Part shown: positions 6,579-12,951 of the stretch, in pieces
Layout: every line of letters starts with the position of its first letter
How positions within the stretch are numbered: position 1 is the first letter of the stretch
Origin: an uncultured Acetatifactor sp.
GTDB lineage: Bacteria; Bacillota; Clostridia; Lachnospirales; Lachnospiraceae
Direction of reading: 5' to 3'
Assembly: GCA_910584435.1 (NCBI GenBank)
Contig: CAJUAP010000059.1
Coordinates: 1-25,614 of the forward strand
Length of the DNA: 25,614 nucleotides
The notes under the pieces: generated by a model
What the model was told of the DNA's origin: nothing
Databases searched by the model: none
The model's input: only the letters and a program-made list of their open reading frames with translations
Position numbers and translations under genes: made by a program

Positions 6579-8621
6579 TCAGCGGTTTTCATCCAGGTAA
6601 AGCTGCACGCGGTTCTCAATGAGTACTGTAACTTCGTTGATGTCTTTCAGCCCGGCAAAATACGCCTGGGCTTCTTCATATATAATGCTCAGAATGGGAT
6701 CGGTCTTAGTGGGGAGGAACCTTGTGTTTTCCAATGTCTCCTTCAGGTATTCTACCCGTTCGTCCGTGAGGTAGTGATGTCCGCTCTGCTCAAAATATTC
6801 AGGATAGCTTGTTGTCGCGCCGTACCCTTCGGCTTGTTCTTTTGCTATCAGCACATCAAAGACGTTTTTATTTGAGGGGTAAGTTCCCAGCAAACCTTGG
6901 GCTGCCTGTGCCTCATATCCAAGCAGAAACTGGATGAATTCCCATGCACCGTCCTTGTGGGCGGAATTGATGTTGACTGACAGGGTGTAGGCATAGTATG
7001 GGTTTATCTGTGGATAGCATCCGTCATCGAAGAGTATTCCTGCCGCTGCCAGCCCTTCCTTTTCCAGAATGTTTTTGTCTTTATATAGGTATAAGTTATA
7101 ATATTCTTGCTGCAAAAGCCCTGGATAGTTATGCACAGAATCGCCCCCATACCTCTTTGCCGTCTTCAGTATTCGGGCAAATAAGCTGCCGCCGAAGTCA
7201 CATGTGCCGGATTCCCAATCTACCGCACCCCAGATATCTTCCGAACCCTGCAGGAGCATTTCAAGAACGCTCAGGGAATCTATGCCGTCTGTGCTTCCCG
7301 GAAATATCATATATACCGCATTTCCTTGCCAGGACAGTAGGGCGTCCACAAGCGCATCTATGTCCGGATTCAGGTTTCTGTCAAGTATGTCCCCGTTCAT
7401 GTAATAACTGGTGAGGGCAATGGATGGCAGTATGCTGTATATTTCAGTATCTTGCCGCCACTTTGCGAAAGTGGCGGGAAAATAGTCGTTTTCGTCAATG
7501 CCGGAACTCTCCAGGTAGGGGGTTAAATTCACAAACCCTCCTTTTTGGGCTATCCCATAGGCGTATTCCCCAAGCAGGTCTCCAACGAAGATGTCAGGAC
7601 CTTTGCCTGCTGCTACCTCGATGCTGGCCGTCATTGTATAGTCGTCCATGTCCCCCTCGCTGCCGCATGTCTCCAGCGCCACATAGTAATCATCGTTCTC
7701 CTGATTAAAAAGGCTGGTCATTTTCAGCAGCCAGTTGTCAAAATACAGCCCCCTTGCTACAATGATCTCCTTGCTTGCGTCCGCTTCCGTTTTTTGCAGT
7801 GTTTCCACAAAGCTTCCGGATCCTTTTCTTTCTCCCCAGAGGAGTTCAGGGCATCCGTTCTCGTCCATCCTGAAATCCCATAATGTTAATGTCTGGGAAG
7901 AGGAGGATTCAGGAAATACGTAAGTAGTTCCGCAGAATGTCCATATACTTTCCCTCATTCCATTGTCCGCATCAATTCTGTAAATGTTCTGGCTGTTCAG
8001 GCACAGCAGGCCGCTGTCTCCCGTACCCATGTACAGGCTGGCGTCATATGCAAATGTGGTGGAATCTGATATGCTGCCGGTGTCCGGGTTCAGCTCTGCG
8101 GGCATATATGTAGTCATGCCGGAACCTGTGCCTTGACAGGCCAGGAAGATTCTGCCATCCGCCAGCTGGCATATGTCGGCTAGTATAAAATCTTTATCTT
8201 CTTCATGCCTGTAAAGCTGCTTCCCATCGGGATTTGTCTTAATAACTACAAAACTATGATTGAACTGGCTGAAACAGTAGAGATTTCCGTCCCTGTCCAG
8301 GAAGCCGCTGTAGGAACCGGAGAGGAAGTCGTCTCGCAGCCCCTTCATAATGCGCTTCTTTTCCCCGTTTGTTGTATACAGATAGATGTCGGCCTTTTCA
8401 CGGTCAAGGGGATCTGCCAGCGCCCATAACTGTACCGGTTCGTCCTGATAGAACTGCATTCCCAGGAAATTGCCGCGCACATCTATGTTGGCGGACACAT
8501 CATAGAAGTCCTGCCGTTCTGACAGAATATCATAATATCCTGCGGATGCTTCCTTCCTGCCGCAGCCTGCGGTGAGACAGCACAGCAGAAGCAGTAATGG
8601 TAAAATATATATTTTTCTCAT
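6579..8621 (-). CDS. Lipoprotein with propeller-like N-half and solute-binding C-half
   Basis: A 680-residue surface lipoprotein. The signal peptide ends in the lipobox LTAGC with Cys20 as the lipid site. Residues of about 40-270 have short beta-strand repeats (DIYLYTTNGEKKRI, GFLDRDGNLYCFS, ICQLADGRIFLAC, GLLCLNSQNIYRID) that look like a beta-propeller. From about residue 285 the protein resembles a family 1 extracellular sugar-binding protein: WLLKMTSLFNQENDDYYV, AAGKGPDIFVGD, GGFVNLTPYLESSGI, YAYTLSVNINSAHKDGAWEFIQFLLG. No ABC permease genes are nearby, so it either feeds a distant transporter or acts as a sensor. The start has AAAAGGAG 8 bases upstream. Ligand unknown. Confidence 0.85.
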   Translation of the reverse strand: MRKIYILPLLLLLCCLTAGCGRKEASAGYYDILSERQDFYDVSANIDVRGNFLGMQFYQDEPVQLWALADPLDREKADIYLYTTNGEKKRIMKGLRDDFLSGSYSGFLDRDGNLYCFSQFNHSFVVIKTNPDGKQLYRHEEDKDFILADICQLADGRIFLACQGTGSGMTTYMPAELNPDTGSISDSTTFAYDASLYMGTGDSGLLCLNSQNIYRIDADNGMRESIWTFCGTTYVFPESSSSQTLTLWDFRMDENGCPELLWGERKGSGSFVETLQKTEADASKEIIVARGLYFDNWLLKMTSLFNQENDDYYVALETCGSEGDMDDYTMTASIEVAAGKGPDIFVGDLLGEYAYGIAQKGGFVNLTPYLESSGIDENDYFPATFAKWRQDTEIYSILPSIALTSYYMNGDILDRNLNPDIDALVDALLSWQGNAVYMIFPGSTDGIDSLSVLEMLLQGSEDIWGAVDWESGTCDFGGSLFARILKTAKRYGGDSVHNYPGLLQQEYYNLYLYKDKNILEKEGLAAAGILFDDGCYPQINPYYAYTLSVNINSAHKDGAWEFIQFLLGYEAQAAQGLLGTYPSNKNVFDVLIAKEQAEGYGATTSYPEYFEQSGHHYLTDERVEYLKETLENTRFLPTKTDPILSIIYEEAQAYFAGLKDINEVTVLIENRVQLYLDENR

Positions 8622-8671
8622 AGAAATTTAACTCCTTTTTGATACAGGAATATTGACATAGAAATATGAAT

Positions 8672-8707
8672 AAGGGGCAAAGCCTCTGTAAAAAGCGTTT
8701 ACCCCTT
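8672..8707. other. Stem-loop between lipoprotein and secreted-protein genes
   Basis: AAGGGGCAAAGC (8672-8683) pairs with GCGTTTACCCCTT (8695-8707), about 11 pairs with one mismatch and one bulge. It lies after the stop of the upstream minus-strand gene and before the lipoprotein. There is no clear U run on either strand. It may be an mRNA 3'-end stabiliser or a weak terminator. Confidence 0.4.
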
Positions 8708-8774
8708 TGGTCTTACCGTAAGTCGCCAGGGTTTCTTCTGTGAACTCTTATCCCGGCGTTGTCATTTTATTGTT

Positions 8775-9116
8775 TTACTCTTGATAACCGCATTGACTGC
8801 ATTCAAACCTGTATGGTGAAGATGCGGCGCGTAAGTCATGTTCTTCATAACCTACCTGTTCTTGTGCCACGGCAGTTGTGCTGCAGAATTCGCATTTATA
8901 TGTTACGTCCACATAAACGAAATGATAAACACTGTTAGCTTCTTCGCAATATTCTGCCGATTCGCTTACGGGATGTACAAAAACATGGTTATGTGTTGCG
9001 GCAGGGGCAGCATCATTCTGCCCTGCGGCCTGCGCCGGTACAGAACTGCCCACAAAAGATACCACTGATACTGCCAGTGAAAGTGACAGCAAAGCTCCTA
9101 TTAATTTTCTCCTCAT
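8775..9116 (-). CDS. Small secreted protein with two CxxC pairs
   Basis: I do not recognise the family. The 113-residue product has a clear signal peptide (basic MRRKLIG, hydrophobic stretch to residue 21, likely cleavage after AQA at about residue 30). The mature part has a histidine-rich start (THNHVFVHP) and five cysteines: Cys57, then Cys75-x2-Cys78 and Cys106-x2-Cys109, spaced like a zinc ribbon or two disulfides. The ribosome binding site is GCGGGG, about 9 bases from the ATG. It lies upstream of the lipoprotein gene in the same direction, 153 bases away with a stem-loop between, so partial co-transcription is possible. Confidence 0.7.
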   Translation of the reverse strand: MRRKLIGALLSLSLAVSVVSFVGSSVPAQAAGQNDAAPAATHNHVFVHPVSESAEYCEEANSVYHFVYVDVTYKCEFCSTTAVAQEQVGYEEHDLRAASSPYRFECSQCGYQE

Positions 9117-9367
9117 TTAAAATTCCCCGCTTTCTCTGTGCGGCTGCCCAATATTGGAAGTTACAGCTGTATGCGGAACCATCACAGTTTTATTGAAATA
9201 TAGTTCCAGACCTTTTATCTCCTGCAGGATATTTACCTGTAGTCATATGGTAGCATAAGACATGGCTGCTGTCAAGAACTTTCTGAAAAACATAGTCCTC
9301 CAATGTTCTCTTATTTTGCTGTCGGTTTAGGTTTTCTGGCATAACTTCAATTAGGCTTATATAGGCA
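9117..9367. other. Intergenic region between secreted-protein gene and toxin locus
   Basis: No gene is recognised. A minus-strand open frame covers 9190-9423 but lacks a ribosome binding site and overlaps the toxin promoter and leader. The minus-strand promoter of the secreted-protein gene should be in this stretch, but no clear one was found. Confidence 0.45.
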
Positions 9368-9396
9368 TTGCCTGACGAAGAAATGTGTGCTATACA
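9368..9396 (+). promoter_or_regulatory. Toxin promoter, copy 2
   Basis: -35 TTGCCT (9368-9373), 17-bp spacer, -10 TATACA (9391-9396). The same boxes with the same spacing recur at 9777-9805. Transcription would begin about 100 bases before the toxin start and give a structured leader. Confidence 0.6.
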
Positions 9397-9403
9397 TGCA
9401 TTC

Positions 9404-9492
9404 ATGGGAAACCATAGAGCCAAAGGCGGCTTTCCCCCTCTTGCTTTTTGCGGAGGGTTCAGGCAGCCCTCCGGACGAGAGAAAGGAGGGTG
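9404..9492 (+). promoter_or_regulatory. Structured toxin leader with possible Shine-Dalgarno switch
   Basis: The leader has a small hairpin (AGCC...GGCT around 9418-9431) and a strong one, GGAGGG (9452-9457) with CCCTCC (9467-9472), flanked by one more C-G pair. The toxin Shine-Dalgarno GGAGGG (9485-9490) can pair with the same CCCTCC, so two exclusive folds are possible. Hidden ribosome binding sites are common in type I toxin mRNAs; the pairing is read from sequence and the control role is inferred. Confidence 0.5.
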
Positions 9493-9498
9493 ATAGCA

Positions 9499-9594
9499 AT
9501 GTATGTTACATATCAGGATTTGATTCAGATAGGTATACTCGTTGTCGCTCTTGCAAATTTGATTTATCAGGTCTGCAAGGAAAAAAAGAAATAG
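9499..9594 (+). CDS. Small hydrophobic holin-like toxin, copy 2 (complete locus)
   Basis: A 31-residue peptide beginning MYVTYQDLIQIGILVVALA and ending QVCKEKKK: a short N-terminus, one membrane helix of about 18 residues and a basic tail. This is the pattern of the Firmicutes holin-like toxin family, whose members act at the membrane and are silenced by antisense RNA. The ribosome binding site AAAGGAGGG (9482-9490) is strong, 8 bases before the ATG. It has its own promoter, leader, terminator and antisense gene, and is the only complete copy among four related loci in the window. It is too short for usual gene calling. Confidence 0.85.
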   Translation: MYVTYQDLIQIGILVVALANLIYQVCKEKKK

Positions 9595-9688
9595 CCGCCA
9601 CTACTCACAATATTGACGGCTGGCCTCATATGAGGTCTTAGCAACATTATTTGAGGGGTAGAGCCGCTTCTATGGCTTTCCCTTTTCT
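9580..9688 (-). ncRNA. Antisense antitoxin RNA, copy 2
   Basis: The minus-strand promoter is at 9718-9723 (-35 TTGAAT) and 9695-9700 (-10 TATATT) with a 17-bp spacer. The RNA of about 110 nt starts at the 3' end of the toxin mRNA terminator, covers the toxin 3' untranslated region and the last codons, and ends at the hairpin 9621-9593 followed by a U-rich run. An inner palindrome CCTCATATGAGG (9624-9635) forms another hairpin. The role is inferred from layout and from similar systems such as TxpA/RatA. Confidence 0.75.
9656..9687 (+). terminator. Toxin mRNA terminator, copy 2
   Basis: GGGTAGAGCC (9656-9665) pairs with GGCTTTCCC (9674-9682) with one bulge, followed by TTTT. It ends where the antisense RNA is expected to begin, so the two transcripts overlap exactly at their ends. 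Confidence 0.65.
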
Positions 9689-9694
9689 ATGTTT

Positions 9695-9723
9695 AATATA
9701 GCACATCTGGCAGCAGGATTCAA
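9695..9723 (-). promoter_or_regulatory. Antitoxin promoter, copy 2
   Basis: -35 TTGAAT (9723-9718), 17-bp spacer, -10 TATATT (9700-9695) read on the minus strand. It is closer to consensus than the toxin promoter at 9368-9396, as expected where the antitoxin must be in excess. Confidence 0.7.
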
Positions 9724-9770
9724 GAGCCAAGTGCATTTTTGTAATATGTAATATGAATGTAAAAGGGGTT

Positions 9771-9857
9771 TAGGCATTGCCTGAAAAAGAAATGTGTGCT
9801 ATATTTCATTCATGGGAAACCATAGAGCCAAAGGCGGCTTTTACTGCTCTTGCTTTT
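9771..9857 (+). pseudogene. Toxin promoter and leader without a toxin (copy 3)
   Basis: This stretch repeats 9362-9450 closely: TTGCCT (9777-9782), 17-bp spacer, TATATT (9800-9805), then ATGGGAAACCATAGAGCC and AAAGGCGGCTTT. After TTGCTTTTGCC the match stops, and the strong hairpin, the toxin frame and the antisense gene are missing. The -10 box is nearer to consensus than in copy 2, so the promoter may still be active and read into the broken GNAT gene 100 bases on. Confidence 0.7.
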
Positions 9858-9960
9858 GCCGTCACTGTCTAATCATTTGATGATGTGGCGGCAGGCTGCA
9901 CCAGCCAAAACAGCAGCTGAAAATTTTGCGTTATTATGCGGAAGAAGAGAGGAAGTATTG

Positions 9961-10191
9961 ATGGATGAAATCCGGCAGGTGAAGAAGACAGAGATAAAGG
10001 ATTGTGTGGATGTTATCAGGAAAAGCTTTATGACAGTAGCGGAGGAATTTGGATTAACAGAGGAAAATGCACCGCGTTTTACGGCGTTTGCAACAACGCA
10101 GGAGCGTTTGATGTGGCATTTGGACGGAGAGAAAAGAACCATGTTCGTATATTGCCGTGATGACAGAACACATTGGTACAAAGAAATATGA
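9961..10191 (+). pseudogene. GNAT acetyltransferase, N-terminal fragment
   Basis: The 76-codon frame from ATG 9961 begins MDEIRQVKKTEIKDCVDVIR and continues FGLTEENAPRFTAFATTQER, which is the start of a GNAT N-acetyltransferase. It ends after MFVYCRDDRTHWYKEI, where the acetyl-CoA-binding core (Q/RxxGxG/A) should follow. In another frame 10160-10252 encodes IGTKKYDFFLFTCGYMKKF and stops, so the downstream sequence is not the lost core. The open frame extends upstream to 9850 without a ribosome binding site; GAGGAAG precedes 9961. Probably inactive. Confidence 0.65.
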
Positions 10192-10306
10192 TTTTTTCCT
10201 GTTTACATGCGGGTATATGAAGAAATTCGTAACAGCCCGGACAGGTCAGTGAACTGTTGCAGAAATTCATATGTTCGGAGCAGGAAACAGGGAAGAGGGA
10301 TGAGAA

Positions 10307-11077
10307 ATGAGAGAGATATTTGATACCCATGCGCATTATGATGATGAGGCTTTTGATGAAGACAGGGAAGCGCTTCTGGCCGGACTGCCGGGACAGGGAA
10401 TCGCCAGAGTGGTGAATGTGGGGAGCAGTTTGGATTCCTGTAAGCGCACGATAGAATTGGCGGAAAAATATGATTATATTTATGCTGCCTTGGGCGTGCA
10501 CCCCAGTGAGACGGCGCAGCTGGATGAGGATTCGTTCCAATGCCTTAAGGAAATGTGCCGGATGGATAAATGTGTGGCGGTGGGTGAAATCGGGCTGGAT
10601 TATTACTGGGATGAACCGGAGAGGGAATTGCAGAAGAAGTGGTTTGTACGCCAGCTGGAATTGGCAAGGGAATGCAGTCTGCCGGTAGTGATACATTCCA
10701 GGGAAGCAGCCATGGATACGGTGGATATTATGACGGCGCAGAAGGCCGGAGAGATAGGCGGCGTGGTGCATTGCTTTTCCTATACCAGGGAGACGGCCAG
10801 GATATTTCTGGATATGGGGTTTTATATTGGAATCGGCGGTGTCCTGACTTTTAAGAATGCGAAAAAGCTGAAGGAAGCGGCGGCGTATATTCCTATGGAT
10901 AGAATTGTATTGGAAACAGACTGCCCTTATCTGGCGCCGGTGCCCTATCGGGGAAAGCGCAACTGTTCCCTGAATCTGCCTTATGTGATTGCGGAGCTGG
11001 CGCAGGTAAAGGGGATTACGGAAGAGAAAGTGAGGGAGGCAGCCTGGAACAATGGACTGCGGCTGTATCGCATGTAG
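10307..11077 (+). CDS. tatD: TatD family metal-dependent deoxyribonuclease
   Basis: A cytoplasmic two-metal hydrolase of the TatD family, linked to 3'-5' DNA/RNA trimming, DNA repair and D-aminoacyl-tRNA clearance. At 256 residues it is full length. The metal ligands are visible: His8 and His10 in DTHAHYDDEAF, Glu94 in GEIGLDYYWDEP, His130 in VVIHSREA, His155 in VVHCFSYT and Asp205 in LETDCPYLAPVPYRG. The start has GAGGGATGAG just upstream. It seems to be transcribed alone, or with the two small genes that follow about 100 bases later. In many Firmicutes tatD sits next to metG or rnmV, which are not seen here. Confidence 0.95.
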   Translation: MREIFDTHAHYDDEAFDEDREALLAGLPGQGIARVVNVGSSLDSCKRTIELAEKYDYIYAALGVHPSETAQLDEDSFQCLKEMCRMDKCVAVGEIGLDYYWDEPERELQKKWFVRQLELARECSLPVVIHSREAAMDTVDIMTAQKAGEIGGVVHCFSYTRETARIFLDMGFYIGIGGVLTFKNAKKLKEAAAYIPMDRIVLETDCPYLAPVPYRGKRNCSLNLPYVIAELAQVKGITEEKVREAAWNNGLRLYRM

Positions 11078-11173
11078 AAGGACGCCGGCCGTTGCCGGAA
11101 GAACTGAAGCGCATAAATTCCTTTTCGTCAGCGTTTTCCTGCTCGCTGCATGATAGGAATTTGGGGAGAGCGG

Positions 11174-11503
11174 ATGGGGGTTCATGTGGTAATTGAGATA
11201 GAATTTTATCAGGGTGATATCAGGCTTTATGGTAAGGCGTTTTCATATAGGGAATTGAGGGCGCAGATTGACAGAGTGGAAGAACTTTATGACAGGGAAA
11301 ATGATAATTTTGCAGCGTTATTGTGCAGGTTATATGGCTGGGTGGAAACGGACATATCTGATGTGCCGGAGTATATTTATGACAGAGATACAGGGAAGCT
11401 GCTGAAAATAAAAGGGGGAATTGAGTGTGAAGCAATTATTGCAAGCGATAGCGGAATTCAGGGAATGGCAGGAGGCAAGGTTTCCGGGACGGAATCCCCG
11501 TGA
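11174..11503 (+). CDS. Uncharacterised 109-residue protein
   Basis: I do not recognise it. The start at 11174 is chosen because GGGGAG lies 5 bases upstream; a longer frame from 11150 has no ribosome binding site. The product is acidic and soluble, without signal or membrane segment: FYQGDIRLYGKAFSYRELRA, then a helix RVEELYDRENDNFAALLCRL and a beta-rich YDRDTGKLLKIKGG. The last 25 codons overlap the next gene in another frame, so the C-terminus may be loosely constrained or the frame extended by mutation. Co-transcription with the next gene is very likely. Confidence 0.55.
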   Translation: MGVHVVIEIEFYQGDIRLYGKAFSYRELRAQIDRVEELYDRENDNFAALLCRLYGWVETDISDVPEYIYDRDTGKLLKIKGGIECEAIIASDSGIQGMAGGKVSGTESP

Positions 11504-12086
11504 GATAAGCGGAGAGTGGGAAACCTGGTACGGAAGCTGGCCGGACATAAACACGGCTTTCTGTAAAGTGCTTCTTGAGGTGCCGCCGGAGACGGCGGAT
11601 GTGCACCTATTGGATGAAATGGTTTATATCATTGCAAGAGATAACGAATGTGAGTGTCTGATGGAGGAGCTTTCGGAGCATCCGAAGTGGTTTGGGGTGC
11701 TCTGCAGGCACAGTCTGCATATGGAAGAGGCGGATGCAAAGTGGCAGTTTGCGTCTTATCTGCCAGGCTGTGAATGCGGTCATGAAATCAAAGAGCTGAT
11801 ATTGGCATTTGCAGAAGACCCGGATGAATATGTATGCAGGAGGGCATTGCTGGCCATGCCGTATATTTACCCGGATAAGGCTGTACACTATGCGGAGCGG
11901 TTCTGGAACAGGACGCTGTATGCGCCTGGACAGCAGGAATATCAGCGTATGGCTGCATTGACCGTACTGCATAGGGTTCAATCCCCGCTCCTTGCATCTT
12001 ATCTGGGAAAAGCGAAGGAGGGAGGAACGTTCCTGCGTCAATGTGCGGAGAAAATTGAGGATGCATCCTCCCGCGTTTGGAATTAA
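11427..12086 (+). CDS. Uncharacterised protein with HEAT-like helical repeats
   Basis: A 219-residue soluble protein. The start GTG at 11427 has GGGGG 8 bases upstream; the TTG at 11421 is too close to it. The middle has paired helices like HEAT or armadillo repeats, for example HEIKELILAFAEDPDEYVCR and RALLAMPYIYPDKAVHYAER, preceded by ECLMEELSEHPKWFGVLCR. No catalytic motif is seen. Such proteins bind partners and are often found as immunity or adaptor proteins, but no toxin gene stands beside it. It overlaps the 109-residue gene by 77 bases, so the two are translationally linked. Confidence 0.7.
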   Translation: MKQLLQAIAEFREWQEARFPGRNPREISGEWETWYGSWPDINTAFCKVLLEVPPETADVHLLDEMVYIIARDNECECLMEELSEHPKWFGVLCRHSLHMEEADAKWQFASYLPGCECGHEIKELILAFAEDPDEYVCRRALLAMPYIYPDKAVHYAERFWNRTLYAPGQQEYQRMAALTVLHRVQSPLLASYLGKAKEGGTFLRQCAEKIEDASSRVWN

Positions 12087-12101
12087 GGATGCATCCTCCC
12101 G
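12058..12101. repeat. Duplicated palindrome between convergent genes
   Basis: AGGATGCATCCTCCCG occurs twice as a direct repeat (12058-12073 and 12086-12101). Each carries the palindrome AGGATGCATCCT. The first lies in the last codons of the HEAT-like gene and the second right after its stop. It separates two convergent genes and may work as a two-way transcription end, though there is no T run. Confidence 0.5.
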
Positions 12102-12104
12102 ATT

Positions 12105-12668
12105 TCAGTCTTGCAAGACATAGTACTCCGTATATATTTTCCGATCATGTCCTCCTATGAGTTTTTCATCGGAAGCTTTAAAATGTAACTCTTCTACGGC
12201 TTGTTTCCGTTCGGAAGCAATGTGCGGAACCTTGGTTGCAATCATCTCACAGTCAAATAACTCGCAGACTGACGGCAGGATAAGGGACAGTATTCCCAGG
12301 ATATCTTTTCTGCACTCATAATCGCTTCTCACATCCAGCCGCAGCAGACCGCAGTTATTAAAATAATCATCTGCCCGGCGGTTGAATAATTCAATTGTGC
12401 CGATTGCGCGGCTGATATTTTTGTCAATGATTGACCATCGTACAAAGTGCTTTCTGTCATATTCCAGCTGCCAGAATTTGATCATGTCCTTGACATGTTC
12501 CGGTAGTGTACAATGGAAATCGCCGGTGCAGTTATCGCTGTTAAAAATCGGCCAGGCTTTTTCGTCAGAATACACAAGGAGTAAATCAGGTGCGTCTGCG
12601 GCATCAACGTACCTTAGGAGATATTTCTCATTTTCAAACACAGGACATTTTTCATATGGACTTACCAT
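12105..12668 (-). CDS. GNAT-like acetyltransferase (RimJ/RimL type)
   Basis: A 187-residue protein resembling GNAT N-acetyltransferases that modify protein N-termini or small amines. It begins MVSPYEKCPVFENEKYLLRY and has DAPDLLLVYSDEKAWPIFN, then WSIIDKNISRAIGTIELFNR (beta strands before the acetyl-CoA site), LLRLDVRSDYECRKDILGIL (usual position of the CoA loop) and a C-terminal EELHFKASDEKLIGGH. The CoA loop is not canonical, so substrate and even activity are uncertain. The start at 12668 has AGAGGTG upstream; the frame is open a further 54 codons to 12830 without a ribosome binding site. Confidence 0.68.
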   Translation of the reverse strand: MVSPYEKCPVFENEKYLLRYVDAADAPDLLLVYSDEKAWPIFNSDNCTGDFHCTLPEHVKDMIKFWQLEYDRKHFVRWSIIDKNISRAIGTIELFNRRADDYFNNCGLLRLDVRSDYECRKDILGILSLILPSVCELFDCEMIATKVPHIASERKQAVEELHFKASDEKLIGGHDRKIYTEYYVLQD

Positions 12669-12913
12669 AAAGACACCTCTTTTCTTCGATTTTATACCCA
12701 TGACCGCGAAAGTCTGCCGTTTTTCCAGCGGGCAGATGTTACTGAGAACGGAGTGAAGAGTAACGGACAGATAAAACGATACGGGAAATAGGCAAGCTTT
12801 ATTGCGTGTGAGTAGAAAATAGTATATCACAGGATATACGACAACTGAGTGTCATAGTTGGTGAATAAATATGGCAATGCGGCAATCATTTTTATACAGC
12901 GAATACTATTATT

Positions 12914-12933
12914 GGCCCCATGCGGTGGGGACC
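12914..12933 (-). terminator. Weak terminator-like hairpin after WYL regulator
   Basis: On the minus strand, GGTCCCCA pairs with TGGGGCC with one bulge around the loop CCGCA, 18 bases after the WYL stop codon. The sequence after it is AT-rich (AATAATAGTATT) but not a clean U run. Confidence 0.4.
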
Positions 12934-12951
12934 CGGCATCAGGTTATGGTA

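Noticed and set aside
8672..8774. Riboswitch upstream of the lipoprotein
   Set aside because: One hairpin is present but no conserved riboswitch core could be recognised.
9190..9423. 77-codon minus-strand frame
   Set aside because: Overlaps the toxin promoter and leader, no ribosome binding site, no recognisable motif.
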